Positions 1 to 8,307 of a stretch of DNA of 64,000 nucleotides are shown one piece after another; the first letter of the stretch is position 1; each line of letters starts with the position of its first letter. The notes under the pieces were generated by a model that made no database searches, had not been told where the DNA came from, and saw nothing but the letters and a program-made list of their open reading frames with translations. Source of the stretch: Tomitella fengzijianii (GTDB lineage: Bacteria; Actinomycetota; Actinomycetes; Mycobacteriales; Mycobacteriaceae); NCBI RefSeq assembly GCF_007559025.1, contig NZ_CP041765.1, positions 368,679 through 432,678 on the forward strand. The letters are read 5' to 3'. The translations under genes and the position numbers were made by a program.

Positions 1-943
1 GCGCCTGCTCGAGCATGTACAGCGGCTCGTACGGGTAGTACTTGAGGAAGAACCTGCCGACCGCGTGCAGCCCGGCGCGTTGCGGCTGGGGCATCGCGTT
101 GGCGAAGTCGCGCACCGGGGCGTCCCCGCGGAACAGGTACAGCGGGTTCTTCAGCGAGCTTCCGCAGGTGAGTTCCAGGGCGTCGAGCGTGCCGTCTGAC
201 TCCAGCCACTGCGCCACCTGCAGCGACTCGTCCAGCCAGAAGCCGCGCGGCACGCCGTCGTCCATGTTGAGCTTGGCGGTCACCGCGATCTCGTCGCCCA
301 CCTCGTCGCGCACGGCGCGGGCCACCTCCCGGGCCACCCGTGCCCGGTTCTGCAGTGGCCCGCCGTACTCGTCCTTGCGCTTATTGATGGCGGGGCTGAG
401 GAACGAGCTGGTGAAGTAGTTGTGGCCGAAGTGGATCTCCACTGCGTCGAAGCCCGACTCGATGGCGATGCGCGCGGCGCGCGCGTGGTCGGCGGTGATG
501 CGGCGGATGTCGGCCTTGGTGGCGGCGCGCGTCAGTTTGAGGCTCAGCGGGCTGAGCTGGTTGCTGGGCGCGAGCGCCTTGGCGCGGTTGGACTTGGCGT
601 TGGCGACGGGGCCGGCGTGCCCGATCTGCGCGGAGGCCTTGGCACCCTCGGCGTGCACGGCGTCGGTCAGGCGGCGCAGGCCGGGGACCGCCTCGGGGCG
701 CATGTGGATCTGGTGGCGGTCGGTGCGGCCCTCGGGCGACGCGGCGCAGTAGGCGACGGTGGTCATTCCCACGCCGCCGGCCGCGACCGCGCGGTGGAAC
801 TCGATCAGATCGTCGGTGACCAGGGCGTCCGGCGTCATCCCCTCGAAGGTCGCCGCCTTGATGGTGCGGTTGCGCAGCGTGAGCGGGCCCAGGCGGGCGG
901 GCGCGAATACGTCGGCCGCGTTGCCGGGTTTCGGTTCAGTCAC
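1..943 (-). CDS. NADH:flavin oxidoreductase, old yellow enzyme family (partial)
   Basis: FMN-dependent TIM-barrel oxidoreductase of the old yellow enzyme / 2,4-dienoyl-CoA reductase group, probably cytosolic and acting on an activated alkene; the substrate is not predictable. The first 314 codons are present and the 3' end lies outside the window. Translation from the GTG at 943 begins MTEPKPGNAADVFAP and contains the family order: an N-terminal core with RNR, an AQIGHAG strand, the HFGHNY segment typical of the FMN/substrate site, then the SPAINKRKDEYGG segment that follows it in this family. A GGAGG ribosome-binding site precedes the GTG by about 6 bases. It diverges from the epimerase gene at 1040 across a 96-bp gap containing an inverted repeat. 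Confidence 0.9.
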   Translation of the reverse strand, partial: MTEPKPGNAADVFAPARLGPLTLRNRTIKAATFEGMTPDALVTDDLIEFHRAVAAGGVGMTTVAYCAASPEGRTDRHQIHMRPEAVPGLRRLTDAVHAEGAKASAQIGHAGPVANAKSNRAKALAPSNQLSPLSLKLTRAATKADIRRITADHARAARIAIESGFDAVEIHFGHNYFTSSFLSPAINKRKDEYGGPLQNRARVAREVARAVRDEVGDEIAVTAKLNMDDGVPRGFWLDESLQVAQWLESDGTLDALELTCGSSLKNPLYLFRGDAPVRDFANAMPQPQRAGLHAVGRFFLKYYPYEPLYMLEQA

Positions 944-968
944 GGGGTTCCTCCTGGGCGGGCATGCT

Positions 969-997
969 AGATTACGGTGCCAGTGGGTTCGTAATCT
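969..997. promoter_or_regulatory. Inverted repeat in divergent promoter region
   Basis: Perfect 8-bp arms AGATTACG (969-976) and CGTAATCT (990-997) separated by 13 bp, inside the 96-bp gap between the divergent oxidoreductase and epimerase genes. Position and symmetry suggest a dimeric repressor site controlling one or both genes. The regulator is unknown. Confidence 0.45.
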
Positions 998-1039
998 CGG
1001 TGAATCCGAAACTTAGCACGGACGGGGCGGAGGCGGAAG

Positions 1040-2020
1040 ATGCTCATCGCGGTGACCGGAGGGACCGGCTACCTGGGCGCGCACACGGTGCGCGCGCTGC
1101 TGGCCGCAGGGCACGGTGTGCGGCTGCTGCGCGCGCCGGGTGAGTCCTGCGACGACCTGCTCGGCAGGTTCCGCGAGGCCGGACCCGTGGAGGTGATCGA
1201 GGGCGACGTGCGCTCGGATGCGGTGACCGACAGGTTGCTGAACGGGGCCGACGCCCTGTTCCACGCGGCGGGCGTGGTGGGCACCAGCGAGCGGCACGAG
1301 CAGCTGATGTGGGACATCAACGCCTACGCCACGGAGCGGATCCTCACCCGCGCCGTCGCGCGCGGGCTGGACCCCGTCGTGAACGTCAGCAGCTACAGCG
1401 CCCTGTTCCCGGCGCCGGACGGCGTGATCTCGCCGGACACGCCCACGGCCGACGGGCGCAGCAGCTACGCCCGGACCAAGGGGTATGCGGACAGAGCCGC
1501 GCGGCGGCTGCAGGACGACGGCGCGCCCGTGGTGGTGACCTACCCGTCGAGCGTGGTGGGGCCCGCGTTCCACACCGCGCCCGGGGTCACGCAGAAGGGG
1601 TGGGCGCCGATCGTCCGCTGGCGCTACGGGCCGTCGGTGCCCGGCGGGATGCAGATGGTGGACGTGCGCGACATCGGGGAGGTGCACGCGCGGGTCATGG
1701 CGCCCGGGCGTGGGCCGCACCGATACGTGTGCGGCGGCGTGATGCTCACCTTCGACGAGATGGTGGACGCCCTGGCGGACGGCCTGGGCCGGAGGGTGCG
1801 GCGCGTGCCGCTGTCCGCCGCCATGATGCGGGGGCTGGGGCGGGTCTCCGACGTGGCGGGCAAGCGTTTCGAGATCGCCGACGGCCTCAGCTACGAGGCG
1901 GCGCTGCTGCTCACCGCCGCTACGCCCACCGACGACACCGCCACTCTGCGTGACCTGAGTCTGGCCTGGCGCGATCCCCGCGAGGCCATCGCCGCGTCCG
2001 TGCGCGCCGGCGGCGCGTAG
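1040..2020 (+). CDS. NAD-dependent epimerase/dehydratase family protein (extended SDR)
   Basis: A 326-residue extended short-chain dehydrogenase. The N-terminus VTGGTGYLGAHTV is a GxxGxxG Rossmann motif for NAD(P). NVSSYSALF and YARTKGYAD supply the Ser and the YxxxK catalytic pair, and TYPSSVVGP follows as in atypical epimerases/reductases acting on steroid- or dihydroflavonol-like substrates. The start has a clear GGAGGCGGAAG ribosome-binding site. Length fits the family. It converges with the aldolase-like gene, 42 bp apart. The substrate cannot be read from sequence. Confidence 0.88.
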   Translation: MLIAVTGGTGYLGAHTVRALLAAGHGVRLLRAPGESCDDLLGRFREAGPVEVIEGDVRSDAVTDRLLNGADALFHAAGVVGTSERHEQLMWDINAYATERILTRAVARGLDPVVNVSSYSALFPAPDGVISPDTPTADGRSSYARTKGYADRAARRLQDDGAPVVVTYPSSVVGPAFHTAPGVTQKGWAPIVRWRYGPSVPGGMQMVDVRDIGEVHARVMAPGRGPHRYVCGGVMLTFDEMVDALADGLGRRVRRVPLSAAMMRGLGRVSDVAGKRFEIADGLSYEAALLLTAATPTDDTATLRDLSLAWRDPREAIAASVRAGGA

Positions 2021-2062
2021 GGCCTCACGCCGTCGCGCTGATCCCCGGGACGTGCGCCGCGG

Positions 2063-3292
2063 TCACAGGAAGCAGTGCCCCTCACCGCGGTAGGTGCGGA
2101 CGACCTCGAGGACCTCCGCGTCGCGCACGAAGTGGATTTCGTTGAAGCGCTCGAGCAGTTCGCCGGACTTGGCGTGCCGCAGCCACACTCGGTCGCCGAA
2201 GCCCAGCGCGCCCGCGCCGTGCAGCGGTGTCTGCACCTCGCCGGCACCCTCGTCGCCGTCGAACGCGAGCCCCTCCGGCAGCGCCGGGACGGGGGCCCGG
2301 TCCGGCCCCGGCACCCCCGAGGCGATGTAGCCGCCGCCGAGGAGGGTCGCCACCGTGGGGAGCGGCTTGCGGACCACCGGCATCGCGTAGGCGACGGCGG
2401 GCTCCAGGCGCAGCGAACGGTAGCGGTCGAACAGCAGCGGATCGAACAGCCCGGATCCCGCCGACAATTCGGTCGCCGCGCCGACGCCGGACGTGCGCTG
2501 CAGGCTGCCGGACCCGCCGCCGTTGACCAGCTCCAACGGTGCGGCGCCGTGCTCGGCGAGCGTCGCCTCGATGGCGGAGAGGACCAGCGGCAGGCGCCGG
2601 GCGATCTCGCGCAGCGATGCGGCCTGCATCCCGCGCACCGCCAGCTGGCGAAGCGGCCGGCCCGGGACGATGTCGCCGACGCCGGCGATATGCCCCTCGT
2701 AGGCGAGGACCGAGGTGAGCTCGACCCCCTTCGTGCGGCAGGCGAGCGCCGCGAGTTCGGCGGCCTGCTGCGGGGTGCGCACGGGGGAGCGCTTGGGCCC
2801 GATCTTGGCGAGCCTTCCCCCCAGCGGCCACCAGCCGAGATCGATCTCCGCGCACACGGGAACCGTCCGGCCCAAGGCGTGGGCGGCGAGGAAGCGGACG
2901 TGCTCCGGCGAGTCGACGAGCAGGCGGATGCGGGCGCCGGTGCGCTCGGCGGTCTCCACCACGCGTTCCACGGCCGCGCCGTCGGCGGTCGGGTACGCGA
3001 CGAGGATGTCGTCGATTCCGGCGTACGCCAGGTGGCAGGCCTCGTCGGGGGTGAACGCGAGCACCCCCTGGAATCCGGGGTGCTCGCGCAGGACGTACGA
3101 GATCAGCTCGACGCAGCGGATGGACTTGCTGGCCAGCCGGATCGGCAGCCCGCCGGCCGCGGCGACGAGGAATCGCGCGTTGGCGTCGAGCGCGTCCAGG
3201 TCGACGGCGGCGAGCGGCGCCGTGACGGGGGCGGTGGCCGCGTCGAGCCGGCGCAGGCTCGACGCGGGGCCGGTTCCGCCGTGGCCGCTCAT
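2063..3292 (-). CDS. Amino acid deaminase/aldolase (D-threonine aldolase-like, alanine racemase fold)
   Basis: A 409-residue PLP enzyme of the alanine-racemase-N fold, in the group annotated amino acid deaminase/aldolase and related to D-threonine aldolase. The PLP lysine lies in the [10 protein letters not shown] segment after about 45 residues. [10 protein letters not shown] is the phosphate-binding part, and the C-terminus [10 protein letters not shown] carries the His and Cys that bind metal in D-threonine aldolases. The open frame runs upstream to 3883, but the ATG at 3292 overlaps the rraA stop by four bases (ATGA), so translation is probably coupled and the longer frame is rejected. 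It is the second gene of a two-gene unit with rraA; a shared role is not established. Confidence 0.85.
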   Translation of the reverse strand: MSGHGGTGPASSLRRLDAATAPVTAPLAAVDLDALDANARFLVAAAGGLPIRLASKSIRCVELISYVLREHPGFQGVLAFTPDEACHLAYAGIDDILVAYPTADGAAVERVVETAERTGARIRLLVDSPEHVRFLAAHALGRTVPVCAEIDLGWWPLGGRLAKIGPKRSPVRTPQQAAELAALACRTKGVELTSVLAYEGHIAGVGDIVPGRPLRQLAVRGMQAASLREIARRLPLVLSAIEATLAEHGAAPLELVNGGGSGSLQRTSGVGAATELSAGSGLFDPLLFDRYRSLRLEPAVAYAMPVVRKPLPTVATLLGGGYIASGVPGPDRAPVPALPEGLAFDGDEGAGEVQTPLHGAGALGFGDRVWLRHAKSGELLERFNEIHFVRDAEVLEVVRTYRGEGHCFL

Positions 3293-3780
3293 TCTTCGCG
3301 CACCACGATGCCGTCGTCGTCGCTGTAGAGCATGTCGCCGGGGACGAACTCGACCCCGCCGATGCGGAGGACGACGTCCCGGCGGCCGGCGCCGGTCTTG
3401 CCGGACTTGCGGGGGTTGGTGCCCAGGGCCTTGCAGCCGATGTCCAGGGTGCCGATGATCGCCGAGTCGCGGATGGCCCCGTTGACGACCAGGCCGGACC
3501 AGCCGTTGTTCATGCCGAGGCCGGCGATCACGTCGCCGACGAGCGCCGTGTGGACCGAGGCGTCGCCGTCGATCACCAGCACGCCGCCGTCGCCCGGCTC
3601 GCCCAGGACCTTCTTGAGCAGGGCATTGTCCTGGAAGCAGGAGACGGTGGTGATGCGTCCCGAGAACCGCTTCCGTCCGCCGTACTGCGCGAACTGCGTG
3701 TCGCAGCTGCGCACCTCCGGGCCGATCTCGTCGACAAGGTCGGCGGTGGCGGGAACGTCGGGTAGGGCGGCTTCGGTCAT
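3289..3780 (-). CDS. rraA: RraA family protein (regulator of ribonuclease E activity A-like)
   Basis: A 163-residue protein of the RraA / former MenG family. Members include a trimeric inhibitor of RNase E and metal-dependent 4-hydroxy-4-methyl-2-oxoglutarate aldolases. [20 protein letters not shown] and GAIRDSAII match the conserved core with the Arg-Asp pair. Length equals the mycobacterial protein. Start chosen at [15 protein letters not shown], which matches the family N-terminus; the open frame extends 23 codons further upstream. First gene of an operon with the aldolase-like gene. M. tuberculosis has this gene (Rv3853, from memory) in the same neighbourhood as sodA and pheA. Confidence 0.93.
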   Translation of the reverse strand: MTEAALPDVPATADLVDEIGPEVRSCDTQFAQYGGRKRFSGRITTVSCFQDNALLKKVLGEPGDGGVLVIDGDASVHTALVGDVIAGLGMNNGWSGLVVNGAIRDSAIIGTLDIGCKALGTNPRKSGKTGAGRRDVVLRIGGVEFVPGDMLYSDDDGIVVREE

Positions 3781-3896
3781 GGAGTACTCCCCGTCTCGCG
3801 TCGGTGTGCGCCCGGGCACGCGTACCCGGGCGCGATGGTGACGCGTCAACTCTAAGGCTAGGACGTGCTGGACGGCCGATCAAGAGCGTGGGGCGC

Positions 3897-4085
3897 TCAG
3901 TGCGAGTAATCGCGGAAGGTCAGCGCCGCCCCGAGAATGCCGATGATGAACAGGACGACGTACACGGGGACTCGGACGGCCTGGCTCGCGCCGGACGTCG
4001 CCACCAGCGTGCCGACCACCATGACCCCGATCATCATCGCGATCCCGTAGAACGGGGTGCGCTGGGGGTGATCGCCGCGGGCCAT
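3897..4085 (-). CDS. Small two-helix membrane protein
   Basis: A 62-residue hypothetical protein. Two hydrophobic helices are visible, about residues 13-29 (YGIAMMIGVMVVGTLVA) and 38-55 (VPVYVVLFIIGILGAALTF), joined by a short polar loop, with basic residues at the N-terminus. A GGAG lies only 2-3 bases before the ATG. It stands alone between rraA and the DUF2254 fusion gene, which diverges from it. No function assigned. Confidence 0.6.
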   Translation of the reverse strand: MARGDHPQRTPFYGIAMMIGVMVVGTLVATSGASQAVRVPVYVVLFIIGILGAALTFRDYSH

Positions 4086-4189
4086 GACTCCAGTGTGCGC
4101 CGGTGGGGGAGGCCGGTGCCACGGGCACGCCGGAGTCCGTGCGCTGCCGGTACTCTCCGGGGCATGTACAGGTCGGAGGGAGTCGTCCG

Positions 4190-6394
4190 GTGACGCAATG
4201 GTTCGACGATGCGATCATCGGCACCGGTCGGCTGCCGTTGCTCGTCCTGTTCGTCGCATTCCTCGCGACTTTCCTGTTCATCAGACTGAGCGTGCGCATG
4301 ATCCGCGCGGGGGTGCGCTGGTGGCCGGGGAACGTCACCCCTGGTGGTCTGCATGTTCACCATGTGGTGTTCGGTCTGGTGGCGATGCTTGTCGCGGGCA
4401 TGGGGCTGATCACGCTGGCGAGCTATGAGACGCCCGTGGCCGATTGTGCGCTGGCCGGGCTGTTCGGCATCGGTGCGGCGCTGGTGCTCGACGAGTTCGC
4501 TCTGGTGTTGTATCTCAAGGACGTGTACTGGGCCGAGCAGGGGCGGCTGTCGGTGGATGCGGTGTTCGTGGCGGTGGCGGTGATAGCGCTGTTCATCCTG
4601 GGGCTGCGCCCGTACGGCGTGGGCGACTACGAGCAGGACCGCGGCGCCGCTGCCTACGCCGGAACCACCGTGATCCTGCTGGCACTGTTGACGCTCACCG
4701 CTGTCACGATGCTCAAGGGCAAATTCTGGACCGGGCTTGTGGGGTTGTTCGTTTGGCCGCTGCTGGTATTCGGGGCGGTCCGGCTCAGTCGCCCGGGTGC
4801 GCCGTGGGCACGGTGGCGGTACGGGCTGCGACCTGCCCGCATGGCGCGGGCGCAGCAGCGTGAGGATCGCTTCCACGCCCCGGTCGCACGCGCGAAGAAA
4901 GCGTTGCAGGAGGCGGTGGGCGGTGGCTTCGGCGTCGAGTCCTCGTTCGTCGATCCGATGCCGACGGCCCCCGATACCACGGACACGGCCGTCTCGCGTG
5001 CGCAACGCCTGGTCAGCGCCGTCGAATGGTGTCAGACCCGGCGACGGCTCCGGTCTGTCCCGCTCTGGCGGGTGCCCGCCGTGCTCACCGTGGGCGCCGC
5101 GGTGCTGGCGTTGGTTCTCGTCGGCGTCGACGAAACGGTGGTGGGAGCGGAGGGGGCGGGTGTCGGCGGTGCCGGCAGTTCCGCCGCGGCCACGATGCTC
5201 AGCGTCATCGCGGGCGGCATGATCACCCTGGGCGGACTGGTGTTCACCGCGCTCACGTTGGCCATGCAGTTCGGCGCGGCACAACTGTCGGTGCGGGTGG
5301 TTCCGATGCTGCAGCAGGGGAGGATCATTCGATGGTCGATCGGCGTGTTCCTCGCGACGTTCGTGTTCGCGTTGATCATTGCGCTCGACCTGGCTGCGGA
5401 CAGCAGCGGTGATGTGCCGTTGGTGTCGGTCGTCGTCGCGATGGGGCTGACATTGCTCAGCACGGGAATGTTCATCGCGCTGGTGGCACGGGTCGCGCAC
5501 GTGCTCAACCCCACGCGGCTGCTGTCCGAAGTCGCGCGTGAGGGGCGAGCAGCGGTGTCGCGCACCTATCCGCGTGAGAAGACGGTGGCCGCGACTTCGG
5601 ACTCCGCGCCTGCCGAGGCAACCGATGATAAGCCTGCAGTGGACGATGCCGCAGATGGAGTGCACCCCGTGCGCGGAGACGGTCGGGAGACGCCGGGTGA
5701 CGACGCGTACGCCGGTGCGATCATCCCCCTGCGTCATGCGGACCCGGCCGGCCAGGTGCTGTTGGCCGTACACGTCGAACGGATCGCCCGCTTGGCTGCG
5801 CGGTGGGGTGTGCACATCACGGTCGTCCCCGCGGTCGGCCAGTTCGTCTCGGCCGGCGCACCGCTGTTCGCGGTACAGGGCCCTATGGCACGTGTGCGGC
5901 CCGACCTCCTCGCCCGCAGCCTCGTATTCGGCGACACGCACAGCCCGTCGGCGAGTCCCGCAGCCGCGTTGCAGGCCCTGGTCGACGTGGCGCTCAAGGC
6001 GCTGTCGCCCGCAGTCAACGACCCGTCCCGGGCGGTCCAGTCCTTCGACTACATCGAGGACCTCCTCGTGCTGCTTTCGCGGCGGGTGGTCGTAGGTGCC
6101 ACCACCGGGCGCTTGCACGGCTCCCCGCTCACGTGGGAGGACTACGTCTCAGTGGCCGTGGACGAGATCCGGCACTTCAGCGGCGAATCGTTGATGGTTC
6201 TGCGGCGCCTGCGCGCCGTGCTCACCGGGCTTCTGGATACCTGCCCGGAAGCGCTGCACCCGCCGCTCCGTGAGCGGATCGACGCGCTCGACGCGGCGGT
6301 GCGCCGCACGATGCCTGACGAACTCGACCTGCGCCTGGCGCGGGTCTCCGACCCGCTGGGGCTCGGCTCGCGCCGGGTCGCCCGCTCTCGCTGA
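4190..6394 (+). CDS. Multi-pass membrane protein fused to a DUF2254 domain
   Basis: A 734-residue integral membrane protein made of two units. Residues 1 to about 225 are a multi-helix domain with the His-rich motif GGLHVHHVVFG and the segment VLYLKDVYWAEQGRLSVDA, which occurs as a free-standing membrane protein in mycobacteria. From about residue 270 (AVEWCQTRRRLRSV) to the end it resembles DUF2254: four hydrophobic stretches, then a soluble part with IIPLRHADPAG and VVPAVGQFVSAGAPL and the conserved SPAVNDPSRAVQ. The two parts are joined by a charged linker. Start is GTG 4190 behind GGAGG. The function of DUF2254 is unknown; ion transport is only a guess. Confidence 0.82.
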   Translation: MTQWFDDAIIGTGRLPLLVLFVAFLATFLFIRLSVRMIRAGVRWWPGNVTPGGLHVHHVVFGLVAMLVAGMGLITLASYETPVADCALAGLFGIGAALVLDEFALVLYLKDVYWAEQGRLSVDAVFVAVAVIALFILGLRPYGVGDYEQDRGAAAYAGTTVILLALLTLTAVTMLKGKFWTGLVGLFVWPLLVFGAVRLSRPGAPWARWRYGLRPARMARAQQREDRFHAPVARAKKALQEAVGGGFGVESSFVDPMPTAPDTTDTAVSRAQRLVSAVEWCQTRRRLRSVPLWRVPAVLTVGAAVLALVLVGVDETVVGAEGAGVGGAGSSAAATMLSVIAGGMITLGGLVFTALTLAMQFGAAQLSVRVVPMLQQGRIIRWSIGVFLATFVFALIIALDLAADSSGDVPLVSVVVAMGLTLLSTGMFIALVARVAHVLNPTRLLSEVAREGRAAVSRTYPREKTVAATSDSAPAEATDDKPAVDDAADGVHPVRGDGRETPGDDAYAGAIIPLRHADPAGQVLLAVHVERIARLAARWGVHITVVPAVGQFVSAGAPLFAVQGPMARVRPDLLARSLVFGDTHSPSASPAAALQALVDVALKALSPAVNDPSRAVQSFDYIEDLLVLLSRRVVVGATTGRLHGSPLTWEDYVSVAVDEIRHFSGESLMVLRRLRAVLTGLLDTCPEALHPPLRERIDALDAAVRRTMPDELDLRLARVSDPLGLGSRRVARSR

Positions 6395-6438
6395 GCATGC
6401 TGGAGAGCAAGTGGGCCGCTGAGTGATGAGGCGGGCGG

Positions 6439-7248
6439 TCAGTGGCTCAGCAGCACATCGTCGAGGGTCACCATCGCCAGATTCCGTTCCCGGATCACCT
6501 CCACCAGCTGTGGATAGCAGTGGGTGACGGTCGGGTGGTTGGCGTGCCCGATCACGATCGCCTGCGGAGTGAAGTACTGGTGGGCCATCTTGACCAGGTA
6601 CTCCTCGGTGATGACCCCCGAGTCGGAGAGCGAGCCGTACCAGAGTGTGGGCACCGTGTATCCCAGGTCTGCGGCGATCCGGTCGAGCTGCGGGTTCCGG
6701 TATCCGTACGGCGGCCGGAAGTACGGGGTGCCGTCGACGCCGTAGGTGTCGCGAAGCAGCTTCCGTGTGCGGCCCAGCTCGTCGGCCACGTCATCGGCGC
6801 TCAGCGAGGTGAGGTCGGGGTGCGACCAGGTGTGGTTGCCCAGTTGGATCTGGCCCGTCTCGACCAGCGGACGTAACCGCGGAGCGAGGTCTGTCCACGC
6901 CGGATAGCGCCCCGTGACGAAGAAGGTGAACCGTGCGCCGGTGTCCTCCGCGAATTGGATATATGCCTCCACCACCGCGGGGTCGGCGCCGTCGTCGACG
7001 GTGAGCGCCAGGTTCTGCCCGGGGCCGGGGAGCGCGGTGAGCGGGCCCGGGGGGACGGCGACCTTCGCCGATGCGGGCGGGGGCGGCGGCAGCGTGGGAG
7101 GTCGGGGGACCGGCGCCGGCCCGGGATCCGCCGGCGGCACGGTGGTTGCGCCGGGGACGGATGGATCGGTCGCCTGGGCCGTCGAGCACCCTGCGAGCGC
7201 CGTCGCCGTACCGGCGGCGAGAAGGGTCAAAAAGCGTCGCCTGTCCAT
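6439..7248 (-). CDS. Polysaccharide deacetylase (NodB domain) lipoprotein
   Basis: A 269-residue secreted lipoprotein with a NodB-type deacetylase domain (CE4), expected to remove acetyl groups from a cell-envelope polysaccharide outside the membrane. The N-terminus MDRRRFLTLL resembles a twin-arginine signal and ends in the lipobox LAGC. A Pro-rich linker follows. Catalytic elements are present: LTVDDGAD (Asp-Asp), GNHTWSHPDL (metal-binding His pair) and RPPYGYRN. The ATG at 7248 is chosen because it begins the signal peptide; the open frame continues 51 codons upstream. It diverges from an alpha/beta hydrolase gene with only 46 bp between. Confidence 0.88.
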   Translation of the reverse strand: MDRRRFLTLLAAGTATALAGCSTAQATDPSVPGATTVPPADPGPAPVPRPPTLPPPPPASAKVAVPPGPLTALPGPGQNLALTVDDGADPAVVEAYIQFAEDTGARFTFFVTGRYPAWTDLAPRLRPLVETGQIQLGNHTWSHPDLTSLSADDVADELGRTRKLLRDTYGVDGTPYFRPPYGYRNPQLDRIAADLGYTVPTLWYGSLSDSGVITEEYLVKMAHQYFTPQAIVIGHANHPTVTHCYPQLVEVIRERNLAMVTLDDVLLSH

Positions 7249-7264
7249 TTCACTCCCGGGTGAC

Positions 7265-7314
7265 CAGTGAATCACTGATATATTCTTCTGCGAAATGATT
7301 CGAGTATCGCAGAA
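7265..7314. promoter_or_regulatory. Nested palindromes in a 46-bp divergent intergenic region
   Basis: CAGTG-AAT-CACTG (7265-7277) is a perfect palindrome. TTCTGCGA (7286-7293) and TCGCAGAA (7307-7314) form 8-bp arms 13 bp apart and reach into the first codons of the hydrolase. AGAATATTCT (7311-7320) is a further perfect palindrome. The region is locally AT-rich (GATATATTC) and must hold both promoters. Confidence 0.4.
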
Positions 7315-8218
7315 TATTCTCGGGAACAACGCATCGCGCCCGGCTGCAACGCTGCCGCATCGCGTCGTGGGTGTGCTCGCTCTGATCGCGGCCCTGTTCA
7401 TGGCGTCATGCGCGGGCGACGAGCGGCAAACGTCGGACGCCGCACGGACGATGCGGGTGGTCTATGGCGCGGACGCGTCCGACTACGGCATCCTCCATCT
7501 CCCACCCGGGGATGGCCCGTTCCCGGTGGTGGTCATGATCCACGGCGGCGGGTGGGTGCAGCAACAGGGGCTCGACTACTTCGAGCCGCTGGCGGATTCG
7601 ATCGCGTCTGCCGGCGCCGCCGTGTGGAACATCGAGTACCGCAGGGTGGGCGGTGCCGGCGGCTGGCCCGCCACACTGGCCGACGTGGACGATGCGGTGG
7701 ACGCGGTCGCCGGGCCGGTGCAGGAGGAAGCGGGCGGGCGACTCGACCTGGGCCGGGTCTTTGTCGCCGGCCATTCGGCCGGCGGGCACTTGGCGGCGTG
7801 GGCGGTGGGTCGGCACACCCTGCCACCCGGCGCCCCGGGGCATCGTCCGGAGGTCCGGCTGCAGGGCGCGGTGATCATGGCGGGTGTCTTCGAGCTGTCG
7901 CTCGCCGTCGAGCACGGCCACGACCGGTTCGTCGGCGGGTTGCTGGGCGGCAGCCCGAAGCAGTTCCCCGGGCGGTACGCCGTGGCGTCACCGACGGAGC
8001 ATCTGCCGGTGGGCGTGCCTGTCATCGCCCTGCATGGTTCTGCGGATTCCGTCGTTCTGCCGGAGCAGTCTTCCGGCTATGTCGACGCGGCGACCAAGGC
8101 CGGTGATCCCGCGCGGCTGCAGATCCTCGACGGGGTGGGGCATGCCGATTTCGGTGACGTGGACGGCAGGGCATGGCGCGAGGCCAGACAGGCCATCATG
8201 CGGTTGGTGAACGGCTGA
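7295..8218 (+). CDS. Alpha/beta hydrolase, probable lipoprotein esterase
   Basis: A 307-residue hydrolase of the carboxylesterase / BD-FAE type. HGGGWV forms the oxyanion hole, GHSAGGHLAAW carries the nucleophile Ser, and HGSADSVV and GVGHADF give the acid and His. The N-terminus has Arg/His residues, a hydrophobic run and FMASC, a likely lipobox, so the enzyme is probably anchored outside the cell. The ATG at 7295 has no good ribosome-binding site and lies inside a palindrome, so a later GTG (for example 7367) is possible, although that would remove the basic part of the signal peptide. Confidence 0.82.
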   Translation: MIRVSQNILGNNASRPAATLPHRVVGVLALIAALFMASCAGDERQTSDAARTMRVVYGADASDYGILHLPPGDGPFPVVVMIHGGGWVQQQGLDYFEPLADSIASAGAAVWNIEYRRVGGAGGWPATLADVDDAVDAVAGPVQEEAGGRLDLGRVFVAGHSAGGHLAAWAVGRHTLPPGAPGHRPEVRLQGAVIMAGVFELSLAVEHGHDRFVGGLLGGSPKQFPGRYAVASPTEHLPVGVPVIALHGSADSVVLPEQSSGYVDAATKAGDPARLQILDGVGHADFGDVDGRAWREARQAIMRLVNG

Positions 8219-8280
8219 GAGCGTACCGGCGCTTTCGGGGCCGCAGAGCGGGTGGAGCGCTTACGGACACTGCGAAGGAT

Positions 8281-8307
8281 AATCTGGATGGATGAGACAT
8301 CCGGATT
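8281..8307. promoter_or_regulatory. Inverted repeat over the TetR gene start; GATAAT -10 element
   Basis: AATCTGGATG (8281-8290) and CATCCGGATT (8298-8307) are 10-bp arms with one mismatch and a 7-bp spacer, centred on the ATG at 8292. GATAAT at 8278-8283 is a near-consensus -10 placed so that transcription would begin at or next to the ATG. This fits an autorepressed, leaderless TetR-family gene. Confidence 0.5.

Noticed and set aside
2063-3883. 606-codon frame suggesting a long N-terminal extension of the aldolase-like protein
   Set aside because: The extension runs through the rraA gene in another frame and is Arg-rich; the four-base overlap start at 3292 gives the normal family N-terminus.
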